A stretch of DNA of 64,000 nt from Planctomycetota bacterium. GTDB lineage: Bacteria; Planctomycetota; Planctomycetia; Pirellulales; Pirellulaceae. The translations under genes and the position numbers were made by a program. Below, piece by piece: positions 8,169-15,883 of this stretch. Each line of letters begins with the position of its first letter. The stretch's first letter is position 1. The notes under the pieces were generated by a model, which made no database searches, was not told the DNA's origin, and saw only the letters and a program-made list of their open reading frames with translations. The stretch covers positions 1 to 64,000 of the forward strand of contig CAUJHS010000010.1 in assembly GCA_963204915.1 (NCBI GenBank). Reading direction: 5' to 3'.

Positions 8169-11100
8169 GCGTTTGATTCCTCCGCCGAGACGGTCTCCGC
8201 CGTGAATGAATACAGCAAAGGCAATACAAGCAGCGTGAGTAGCGTCGAGGTTGTCACACCGGCAATAACTACGGTAGCCAACGGCCGCTGGACTTCTGCA
8301 CCAACACCGGTCGAGACAGCCATTGGGATGAACCCGACTGCATCGGTGATCGCGGTCGCCAATACGGGCCGCAAGCGGTCTGACGCTGCCATCTTCACTG
8401 CCTGGCCTGTCTCCATTCCTTGCAGAATACGGGAACGAATTGCGGTAACCAGGATCTGGCCATTGAGGACTGCTATCCCACTCAGCGCAATGAACCCAAT
8501 TGCAGCGCTTACGCTAAACGGAATTCCGCGCAACCAGAGTCCAAAGACGCCGCCTACGGCGGCAAACGGGATGCCGGAGTACACCAGCAATACATCACGT
8601 AGGTTTCCGAGGCTAAAGAAAAGCAACCCAAAGACGAGCAGCAACGTCACCGGCACAACGAGCATGAATCTACGTTTCGCCTGTACAAGGTTTTCAAACT
8701 GCCCCCCCCATTCAATGAAGTAGCCGTCGGGGAGCGTCACTTTCTCCGCGATAGCGGCCTGTGCCTCCGTCACAAAGGATGCAACATCGCGACCGGCAAC
8801 GTTCGCTTGGACACGGATCAGCCGCTTTCCCCACTCGCGCGCAATTGTCGAAATTCCTTCCATCTCAACTATCGTCGCCACACTGCCTAACGGCACACGC
8901 AGTCCCGATTCAGTTGGAATAAGAGTGTCGCGAAGGACATCGATGTCCTCGCGGTGTTGGTCAGACAGTCTAACCACAAGCGGGAATTTGCGTTGCCCTA
9001 CGTATACGCTTCCAACGGAACGGCCACCGACGGACTCCACAAAACTAAGCACTTCGCGCGCTGACAGACCAAATCTTGCCACTGCCTCGGCATCGATCTT
9101 GATTTGAACGGTCGGCTGTCCCGTCAGCTGCTCACCAGCGACATCAGATCGACCCTCAATGCCGGTGAGCACTTCCTGAACCTCATCGCTGAGAGCGACT
9201 AGCTGCTCAAAGTCATCGCCATATATCTTTATTCCGAGATCGGAACGAATACCTGACGCCATCTCGTTTAGCCGCATTTCAATTGGCTGCGTCGCTACAA
9301 TATTTACTCCAGGCAGGTCGTCGAGAACCTCCTGCATCTCGGCTACTAGCTCTGATTGAGATGCTGCCTCGGTCCACGTTTCGCGTGCCTTCAATGAAAC
9401 AAAAACGTCCGTCAGCTCGATTCCCATCGGGTCGGTCGCTACTTCCGCAGTACCAATCCGACTCCAAATATGTCGAATTTCGTTCGGGAAACGCTCCAAA
9501 AGCAACTTTTCGATTTCGGTGTTGTAGCGTGCGGCCTCATCCACTGAGACACCTGCCAACCGGATCGTGTTAAGCACAATTGCCCCCTCGCTGAGACGCG
9601 GCAGGAATTCACCTCCCAACCTACTTGCGCCCCACGCGGCAAGCAGCAGTAGCACAATTGCTGCGGAGACGACGGAGTAACGAAACCGAAGAGCCTGTTC
9701 CAAACAGCGCTCATAGTTGGCGTTAAGCCATCGGAGGAGCGCACCTTCTTCCTCGACAACGCGTTTTGGAAGAAAGAAATAATTCAGCACCGGCGTGAGT
9801 GTGAGCGCGATGAGTAGAGCACCGGCCAAGGCAAAAATGAACGTCAAGGCCATTGGTCGAAACATCTTTCCCTCAATGCCTTCCAGTGCCAACACCGGAA
9901 AGAACACGACAGTGATGATTATCATCCCATACACAATCGGCGTGGCGACTTCTGAGGCGGACTGCAGAAGCGTTTCTAGGCGTTCATTGCGGGAAAGTGT
10001 TCGTTTAAGCTGTCTTGTCTTCTCCGAGACGGCTCGTAGATTTGCTTCTGTCATGACGACTGAGCCATCAACGATGATGCCGAAGTCAATCGCTCCTAAA
10101 CTAAGCAAGCTCGCGGCGATGGCGAACTGATACATCCCGACAGCGGCGAACAGCATTGCTAAGGGAATGGTGACGGCAACCAACAGCCCGGCTCTGAGGT
10201 TTCCGAGTAAAACAAACAGAACGACAACTACTAGAATTCCACCTGCGGCGAGATTATGCGTGACCGTGTTGATGACTTCTTTCGTCAATTCCGTGCGGTC
10301 GTAGACAACGTCCACAGCCACGTCCTCGGGCAATGCCTGCTGAACACGGGCTAGTGACTCTTTGAGATGCTCCGTCACCGCGTCGCTATTCTCACCCATT
10401 AGCATGAAAGCCAGCCCAAGTACCGCTTCGCCGCGACCATTGGCAGTGACCGCGCCGCGACGGAGTTCATGATCAACCTTTACCTCGGCGACAATGTCTC
10501 TAATATGAACAGGAACGCCATCAAAGGATGAAATGACGATGGCTCCGATCTCTTGGCTCGAAGAAACTCGGCCAAGGCCGTGAACCAATCTCGACTGCCC
10601 GCCGGAGGTAATCAACCCGCCGCCGACGTTCTCGTTGTTCCGCTCAAGTGCCGAAGACACATCGTCGAGCGTCAGATCGTACTTGAGAAGCAGTTCGGGG
10701 GCCACGACAACGTGGAACTCCTTCTTGAATCCGCCCCACGAATTCACCTCTGCAACCCCACTGACCTTTCGCAATTCCGGCCGGACGACCCAGTCATGTA
10801 ATGTTCGAAGGTCAGTAAGAGACTTCGTCCCATTTGGTGAGTAAAGAATGTAGTGGAAGACCTCTCCTAGTCCGGTGGCAATTGGTCCTAATTCTGGACG
10901 CGCGATGTCGTCAGCGAGCTCGACCGTGTAGAGACGCTCGGAAACGTACTGTCTCGCATCGACAATGAGAGTCTCATCGCTAAAGGTCGCGACCACCTGC
11001 GATAGGCCAAATTTGGAAATCGAGCGGACATTGGTCAGCCCCGGCAGTCCGCCCAACGCGAGCTCAATCGGAAGCGTGATCTGTTGCTCAATCTCTTCCG

Positions 11101-11275
11101 GGTTGAGAGAAGGGGCTGACGTGTTGATCTGTACCTGTACCGGCGTCGTATCCGGAAAAGCATCAATCGGCGTACGCAGCAACGCGAAAGACCCAGCCGC
11201 AATTCCCGCTACGGTAAGAATCAGAATTAGAAAGCGGTTGTGAAGCGAAAAGCGAACGAGTCTCTGTATCATCAA
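8165..11275 (-). CDS. czcA: CzcA/CusA-type heavy-metal RND efflux transporter
   Basis: The 1036-residue product has the full length of HME-RND proton/cation antiporters: 12 membrane helices and two large periplasmic loops. Typical motifs are the N-terminal IDAFPDTTPVQVQINT, SISKFGLSQVV, and the transmembrane-4 signature DFGIIVDGSVVMTEA, which in the family marks Co/Zn/Cd (or Ni) rather than Cu/Ag transporters. It would sit in the inner membrane and hand cations from periplasm or cytoplasm to the CzcC-like channel. Two ATGs are adjacent at the start (11275 and 11272). It lies 12 nt after the adaptor gene and overlaps the next gene, forming a czcB-czcA-czcC operon. Confidence 0.93.
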   Translation of the reverse strand: MMIQRLVRFSLHNRFLILILTVAGIAAGSFALLRTPIDAFPDTTPVQVQINTSAPSLNPEEIEQQITLPIELALGGLPGLTNVRSISKFGLSQVVATFSDETLIVDARQYVSERLYTVELADDIARPELGPIATGLGEVFHYILYSPNGTKSLTDLRTLHDWVVRPELRKVSGVAEVNSWGGFKKEFHVVVAPELLLKYDLTLDDVSSALERNNENVGGGLITSGGQSRLVHGLGRVSSSQEIGAIVISSFDGVPVHIRDIVAEVKVDHELRRGAVTANGRGEAVLGLAFMLMGENSDAVTEHLKESLARVQQALPEDVAVDVVYDRTELTKEVINTVTHNLAAGGILVVVVLFVLLGNLRAGLLVAVTIPLAMLFAAVGMYQFAIAASLLSLGAIDFGIIVDGSVVMTEANLRAVSEKTRQLKRTLSRNERLETLLQSASEVATPIVYGMIIITVVFFPVLALEGIEGKMFRPMALTFIFALAGALLIALTLTPVLNYFFLPKRVVEEEGALLRWLNANYERCLEQALRFRYSVVSAAIVLLLLAAWGASRLGGEFLPRLSEGAIVLNTIRLAGVSVDEAARYNTEIEKLLLERFPNEIRHIWSRIGTAEVATDPMGIELTDVFVSLKARETWTEAASQSELVAEMQEVLDDLPGVNIVATQPIEMRLNEMASGIRSDLGIKIYGDDFEQLVALSDEVQEVLTGIEGRSDVAGEQLTGQPTVQIKIDAEAVARFGLSAREVLSFVESVGGRSVGSVYVGQRKFPLVVRLSDQHREDIDVLRDTLIPTESGLRVPLGSVATIVEMEGISTIAREWGKRLIRVQANVAGRDVASFVTEAQAAIAEKVTLPDGYFIEWGGQFENLVQAKRRFMLVVPVTLLLVFGLLFFSLGNLRDVLLVYSGIPFAAVGGVFGLWLRGIPFSVSAAIGFIALSGIAVLNGQILVTAIRSRILQGMETGQAVKMAASDRLRPVLATAITDAVGFIPMAVSTGVGAEVQRPLATVVIAGVTTSTLLTLLVLPLLYSFTAETVSAEESNA

Positions 11276-11287
11276 TCACTGAGCCGG

Positions 11288-12628
11288 CTATTCATCAACA
11301 CATCCAGCTCCAAGCCGTGACTTCAGAAACTCCGACATCGCCGTGAATGCGCCCACGACAATAACATCCTCTGTTGGGCGGACACCCGTTATCGAAACCT
11401 GTCGCTTCTCGCTTCGGTCGTAGACCTGGACTCGACGTAGTGAGTACAAGTCTTCCTCAAGCTTTACAAACACATAGGGCTTGTTTTCAAATTGTTGGAC
11501 CGCGTCTGCGGGAAGGGTGACCGCTGACTCATGAGCCGGTCCTGTTAGAATTTTCGCGTAACCGAACATTCCTGCTCGCAGTTTCCGGTCAGCATTGTCT
11601 ACCGTTGCTCGTGCAACCAACATTCTGCTGCGCTCACCAAATGATGTCGCCACCCAAGTAATAACTCCGGAAGCTTTAGTCGGACCCGAATCTCCAAAGC
11701 TCGCGATGACATGCATGCCTACTTGCACTTGGTCGGCTTTATCTGGAGGAATCGATAGCGAGAGCCACATCGTCGAAAGGTCGGCAACTTTAAACAGATC
11801 CTCACCCGTTTGGGCCACCTCACCGACCACAGCGTTGCGGTAGACGATTGTTCCCGACAGAGGTGCGCGTATCGTCAATAATGCTGAGGCGTCCTGCTGT
11901 TGCAGGATTTTCTCAATCTCTGCATCGGTGAAACCCAGATTGAGTAACTTTTGACGTGCCATGTTGACTGCCATCGCAGCCGTTCGACACGCTGCCTCTG
12001 CGACTTGTAAGTCGCGGGTTGACGAGATCTTCTTTTTGGCGAGGCGACGTTCTCGCCGACATTCTTGAGACTGTAAGGCTGCATCAACATCTAGCGAAAT
12101 TAGAGCAGTTTTTGCACTGGCAATTTCTGCTGAATGTATCTGAATCAGCGCATCGCCAGCTTCCACGCTTTGACCGACATCAACGTAGACTTCGCGGACA
12201 ATGCCAGCGACCACTGGTGTGATTCGCGCAAGCTTATTCTCGTTGTAGGAAACTTCGCTAACCACGCGAACCGATGGCTGCGTATCGGCGACACGCGGTT
12301 TCGCCGTCTGCAATCCTGCTTTAGAAACCGCCTTAGTAGACTCAAATCGTACTTTTAGCTCTTGTCCGGTCTTTAGCGCCTCAGCCTTCTGCGGATGACA
12401 TATGCCGCACTCATTCTCCAGCACCTGGTGCTCTTCGCATATCTCGTCCTCTCCCTCGCTTTCGGATGATTCTTGCTCTTCGTCATCACTGGTCGTCGCG
12501 GCGGCAATTGTCTCGGCGTCAAGAGCTTTGCAGCCGACTAGGGTCATCGATAGCGCGATGGCACAAAGCAAAAGCCGTCTACGTGCTTTTGCGAGAAGAG
12601 AACAGTTGCGAGTCGCGATTAGTGCCAT
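11288..12628 (-). CDS. czcB: CzcB-like periplasmic adaptor with N-terminal Cys/His motif
   Basis: The 446-residue product has a lipoprotein-type leader (MTLVGC, Cys33), an acidic patch (EEQESSESEGEDE), then a C-x2-H-x6-C-x2-C motif (CEEHQVLENECGIC) at about residues 63-76. After that come the normal adaptor domains: barrel-sandwich halves (GIVREVYVDVGQSVEAGDAL and APLSGTIVYRNAVVGE), the helical hairpin between them and a beta-barrel. It would bridge the CzcA-like pump and the CzcC-like channel. The Cys/His motif recurs in three other places in this island and may capture metal ions. It is the first gene of its operon and is divergent from arsR, 70 nt away. Confidence 0.9.
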   Translation of the reverse strand: MALIATRNCSLLAKARRRLLLCAIALSMTLVGCKALDAETIAAATTSDDEEQESSESEGEDEICEEHQVLENECGICHPQKAEALKTGQELKVRFESTKAVSKAGLQTAKPRVADTQPSVRVVSEVSYNENKLARITPVVAGIVREVYVDVGQSVEAGDALIQIHSAEIASAKTALISLDVDAALQSQECRRERRLAKKKISSTRDLQVAEAACRTAAMAVNMARQKLLNLGFTDAEIEKILQQQDASALLTIRAPLSGTIVYRNAVVGEVAQTGEDLFKVADLSTMWLSLSIPPDKADQVQVGMHVIASFGDSGPTKASGVITWVATSFGERSRMLVARATVDNADRKLRAGMFGYAKILTGPAHESAVTLPADAVQQFENKPYVFVKLEEDLYSLRRVQVYDRSEKRQVSITGVRPTEDVIVVGAFTAMSEFLKSRLGAGCVDE

Positions 12629-12657
12629 TCTTATCCGATCACATTTTCGTAGCGCAC

Positions 12658-12714
12658 ATGCTTGCGCGCTACATGATAATTATGTAACATTGGAACGTAT
12701 GCACATGCAAGCAT
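12658..12714. promoter_or_regulatory. divergent promoter region with ArsR-type operator candidate
   Basis: The 70-nt space between the starts of czcB (12628, minus) and arsR (12699, plus) contains the AT-rich dyad TACAT-N7-ATGTA (TACATGATAATTATGTA) in its centre, flanked by the wider inverted pair ATGCTTGC and GCAAGCAT. ArsR/SmtB proteins bind short 12-2-12-like dyads that overlap their own promoter, so this is the likely site where the regulator controls both directions. Operator identity is inferred. Confidence 0.5.
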
Positions 12715-13133
12715 CTAACAGAACGGCCGAGAAAATCCAGGAAGTGACACAGGTGGCTAAGCTCCTGAAAGTATTAGCCGATCCGACTCGTCTGCGAATT
12801 CTTCACCTGCTCATCACGACCAAAGAGGAAATTTGCGTTTGCGAGTTTGTCGACTCGTTGCATGAACGACAATACAACGTGTCAAAGCACGTTGCTGTGC
12901 TTGAAGGTGCCGGCTTCATCAAAGGCAAGAAAGACGGTCGTTTTACCTACTATCGATTTTTGTCGGACCGAGGCGTTGCAGGAGAAGTTGCGTTGGTCGG
13001 CTTCCTTGCTGCCGCCTTGCAGCAGGATCAGCAATGCCTAGCCGACATTGAACGTTTTTCAGCACGCCTTGCATGCCGAGTCGGCGGTCGCTGCCGAATT
13101 GGAGTTCAGTCCAAGCAACTTGCCAGTGAGTAA
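12699..13133 (+). CDS. ArsR/SmtB-family metal-responsive repressor
   Basis: The 144-residue product carries a winged-helix domain with the family pattern LLKVLADPTRLRILHLL and the wing region KKDGRFTYYRF. The segment EEICVCEFVDSL has the C-V-C arrangement in the alpha-3 position that ArsR and CadC use to bind thiophilic ions such as As(III), Cd(II) or Pb(II). Two further cysteines lie at the C-terminus (LACRVGGRC). It would dissociate from DNA on metal binding and release the divergent efflux operon. The start at 12699 is preferred because the in-frame extension upstream to 12402 is antisense to czcB. Confidence 0.88.
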   Translation: MHMQASNRTAEKIQEVTQVAKLLKVLADPTRLRILHLLITTKEEICVCEFVDSLHERQYNVSKHVAVLEGAGFIKGKKDGRFTYYRFLSDRGVAGEVALVGFLAAALQQDQQCLADIERFSARLACRVGGRCRIGVQSKQLASE

Positions 13134-13143
13134 CCGCACTTGC

Positions 13144-14160
13144 TCAATTTCGCACCGAGCCACCTGAATAGACGAGATATGCAGCAGCGATGCAAACGTA
13201 GAGCACGTAAACGACGGCGAGCGCACCCACCTGCCTACGCGATATTCCGGATTCATCTTCGCTTCTGAAAATGAACCATCCATACATGGCTGGCAGCAGA
13301 ATCAGGAACGCTAGATTGATGCAGTAGAGCCGAAAGTCTTTGATTTCGAGTCCAATCATCGCCAGAGGGAATACCGCGATGGTCATCGTGACCGCATAGT
13401 CACCAATAACGCTGGTCACGGCAGACGTGACTTGTCCGCTGCGGCTGATTTTCCAAGTGGCAAAAATCTCCGGCAGTGCAGCGAATGGGGCAGTGATGAA
13501 TAGGCCTCCCACGACTTTGGAAATGCCGATCGCCGTGGCGATGTTCTGCGTGGACATGACCGTAAAGAAGGCACCGATCGCAAGCACGAACACACCGGCA
13601 ACGGCCATCAAGAACTCTTTACGTGTCCACTCAACGTCTTGGCCGGAAGCACGGTTCCTCAGGAGTGCCTGCGCGAGGTAGATGCCGTAAGCCGCCAGCA
13701 TGATCCAGCCGTCGATCGGTTGCAGACCTCGCCACGAAGATGGCATTGTTAGCAGGGCAAACAATACGAGGATGCCGAGATACGGCAGCACTTGAACGCC
13801 CACCGCCGTGGAATCCACAGGCAAAAGATGCTTATCCAAGTGTGCCCGATGATTGTCATGATCGTCAGGCATCTTTGATGTTCGAGTTGCCACGTACGCG
13901 ACGAGAACCAGCATCGGCAAGGCAATGATGTTCGCCCCCAGCATAGCCCCAAGTCCGATTTCACTGACGCCGCGTAAAGCACTGGAGATGTTGATGCCAA
14001 GTTCGGGGCTGGCGGTCGCAAGCCCGACCAACGCGCCACCAGCCGCTACGGAAATGCCCCACTGTTTGCGCAGCTTCTTTAGAGGAGCAGACAGATGTTC
14101 GGCTCCCCAGTGCGCGGCTGCAACTGCCACAAACAGGACGATTACCCACACAACAGTCAT
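13144..14160 (-). CDS. Na+/Ca2+-exchanger-family cation transporter
   Basis: The 338-residue product has about ten hydrophobic helices in two homologous halves. The alpha-repeat motifs are GLATASPELGINISS near residue 50 and TAPFAALPEIFATW near residue 225; in the family their Glu and Ser/Thr residues form the cation site. A His/Asp-rich cytoplasmic loop (DDHDNHRAHLDKH) near residues 100-112 could bind metal. It would exchange a divalent cation against sodium or protons. The ATG at 14160 overlaps the stop of the P450 gene by 4 nt; the longer in-frame start lies inside that gene and was discarded. It converges with arsR 10 nt away. Confidence 0.85.
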   Translation of the reverse strand: MTVVWVIVLFVAVAAAHWGAEHLSAPLKKLRKQWGISVAAGGALVGLATASPELGINISSALRGVSEIGLGAMLGANIIALPMLVLVAYVATRTSKMPDDHDNHRAHLDKHLLPVDSTAVGVQVLPYLGILVLFALLTMPSSWRGLQPIDGWIMLAAYGIYLAQALLRNRASGQDVEWTRKEFLMAVAGVFVLAIGAFFTVMSTQNIATAIGISKVVGGLFITAPFAALPEIFATWKISRSGQVTSAVTSVIGDYAVTMTIAVFPLAMIGLEIKDFRLYCINLAFLILLPAMYGWFIFRSEDESGISRRQVGALAVVYVLYVCIAAAYLVYSGGSVRN

Positions 14161-15449
14161 TCGTTTGTCTCCTGGCCGTCCGTTGGAGCACCGCTGGCGG
14201 TTTGTGCGACACGAACGCCCTCGATGATGAACTGGTTTTTGGGAATCGCCGGCAGCCGATCCATGTCGATCTGCAATTCCTGTTCCGGCACCTCGTACTG
14301 ACAATGATTTACGAGCATGTCGACTGCCACTTTCATCTGTTCAATCGCGATCCATTCACCGGGGCAACGATGGTTTTCGTGGTGATCGCCTCCGCCTTGA
14401 GGTATCAGTGTGAACGGGTTGCCGTCCCATTCGCGGAAACGCTCTGGATCGAACTCGTCCGGTCGATTCCAGATACGCGGATCGTGGTTGGTGCCGTAGA
14501 GGTCCAATAACACTTTCCGGCCTGACGGAAACGGATACCCTTGCCACTCAAACGATTCTTTCACCTTCGCTCCAGCAAAGGGAAAAAACGGATAGAAGCG
14601 TCGGACTTCTTGCACAAAGCACCAGAGGTCGTCCGCTGAACCGTTCGCAAGTGTTTCTCGCGTCGTCGGATGTTCGTGCAGGGCGTGAGCACACTGAACA
14701 ATGTAAGCCGACACGGCGACCGTGGGACGTAAAATGTTGTTTAGTTCGACCGCCGCGCTTTGCGGATCGAGCAAGTTGCCATCGAGATCGCGATGATTGG
14801 CAACGATAAACGTCGCAGTATCCTCGGGCGGGTCATAGGTTCTGCTGCGAATCTGTTCGACGATTCCTCGCAACCACAATTCGTTGCGTTTGCGTGCCAG
14901 CTTCGCCCACCAGTGCTTTGGACCGACGTTTCCAGCATAGTCGAATAACGCCGCTAGCTCACTGGTCCGTCGGTCAACGTCGGCGGGATCGAGCGGCACG
15001 CCCGCCCACTGACAAACCGCTTCGGTCAGGACTTCTTGAGCCTGCCGGTAGAGGACCACCTGATCCATTCGTGACCATTGCAATACTCGACGCTTCCAGA
15101 TGTCGCGAGCAAGCTGCGTCAGTCCGCCGATTTTGTCTTCGGTCAGCAACGACAAGAACATCATCTTGCGATGGCGGTGGGCCTTGCCGTCCATCCCCTG
15201 CACTCCGCCGCGACCGAACAACGTCTTGGCGATTCGCGAAGGGGCCACACCGACGCGTGAGAAATGAGAAGTATCGTAGAAAACCTTGGTAGCTTCTTCC
15301 CCTCGAATGCAGATGACCTTTTGTAGCAGCAGCCGAGTCTCAAACGCATCGCTGTTTAACTTCTCACATCGCGACGAGATAAATCGATAGGGATCGCGTG
15401 CGAGAGCGAGTGTGCTATCCAGTTTCGTTTCAACAGGTAATCTGCTCAT
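14157..15449 (-). CDS. CYP152-like cytochrome P450 peroxygenase
   Basis: The 430-residue product has the heme-ligand loop GGGDHHENHRCPGE with Cys362, and the E-x-x-R helix EVRR near 281-284. In the I helix the normal acid-alcohol pair is replaced by Arg241-Pro242 (ILRPTVAVS). This Arg-Pro pair and the GGGDH loop are the marks of CYP152 fatty-acid peroxygenases such as P450-BS-beta, which use H2O2 without a redox partner, and the residue numbers agree almost exactly with that enzyme (Arg242, Cys363). Hydroxylation or decarboxylation of fatty acids is therefore the likely reaction. Its start overlaps the thioredoxin gene and its stop the exchanger gene, each by 4 nt, which is odd company for a P450. 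Confidence 0.88.
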   Translation of the reverse strand: MSRLPVETKLDSTLALARDPYRFISSRCEKLNSDAFETRLLLQKVICIRGEEATKVFYDTSHFSRVGVAPSRIAKTLFGRGGVQGMDGKAHRHRKMMFLSLLTEDKIGGLTQLARDIWKRRVLQWSRMDQVVLYRQAQEVLTEAVCQWAGVPLDPADVDRRTSELAALFDYAGNVGPKHWWAKLARKRNELWLRGIVEQIRSRTYDPPEDTATFIVANHRDLDGNLLDPQSAAVELNNILRPTVAVSAYIVQCAHALHEHPTTRETLANGSADDLWCFVQEVRRFYPFFPFAGAKVKESFEWQGYPFPSGRKVLLDLYGTNHDPRIWNRPDEFDPERFREWDGNPFTLIPQGGGDHHENHRCPGEWIAIEQMKVAVDMLVNHCQYEVPEQELQIDMDRLPAIPKNQFIIEGVRVAQTASGAPTDGQETNE

Positions 15450-15883
15450 CTCAGCTTCTCCTCGGCTACATGGTCTGAAAGCACAGCCAACAACTCTTCG
15501 CGGCTCTTTGCTCCGACAAGCCTCTGTACTTCGTTTCCATCAACGAAGACCAATAGCAGCGGATACTTATCGATGTCGTACTTTTGCCTGATGAATGGGT
15601 TATCGTCGATGTTCAGTTCGGCCACCTTCACTTTGCCGGTCAAATCGGACGCGATTTGTCGAAGCGTCGGCTTCATTGCGATGCAGGGCTGGCACCACGG
15701 TGCCCACATGTCAACCAGCACGGGCACTTCGCTTTCAAGGACTTCCGCTTGAAAGTTAGTGTCGGTCAGGTGAAGTGGTTCAAGGCTGGAGCGAGAAAGC
15801 GTTGGCACCGGTGGAGGCGATTGCCCACAGCCGGTGAGCGCGATTGTCAGAACCATCAGCAGAAGAAAGAATGCCGCCTTCAT
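15446..15883 (-). CDS. thioredoxin-fold lipoprotein
   Basis: The 145-residue product begins with a signal peptide and lipobox (LTIALTGC, Cys19), a short linker, then a thioredoxin fold of about 105 residues with the active site WAPWCQPC and the cis-proline region DKYPLLLVF. The Gln in place of Gly in WCxPC may shift the redox potential. Anchored at the outside of the cytoplasmic membrane or the outer membrane, it would reduce or isomerise disulfides in exported Cys-rich metal proteins encoded nearby. It overlaps the ATPase gene upstream and the P450 gene downstream by 4 nt each. Confidence 0.88.
   Translation of the reverse strand: MKAAFFLLLMVLTIALTGCGQSPPPVPTLSRSSLEPLHLTDTNFQAEVLESEVPVLVDMWAPWCQPCIAMKPTLRQIASDLTGKVKVAELNIDDNPFIRQKYDIDKYPLLLVFVDGNEVQRLVGAKSREELLAVLSDHVAEEKLR

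Noticed and set aside
12402-12698. N-terminal extension of the ArsR protein
   Set aside because: It overlaps the czcB gene on the opposite strand and precedes a full, normal-length ArsR fold.
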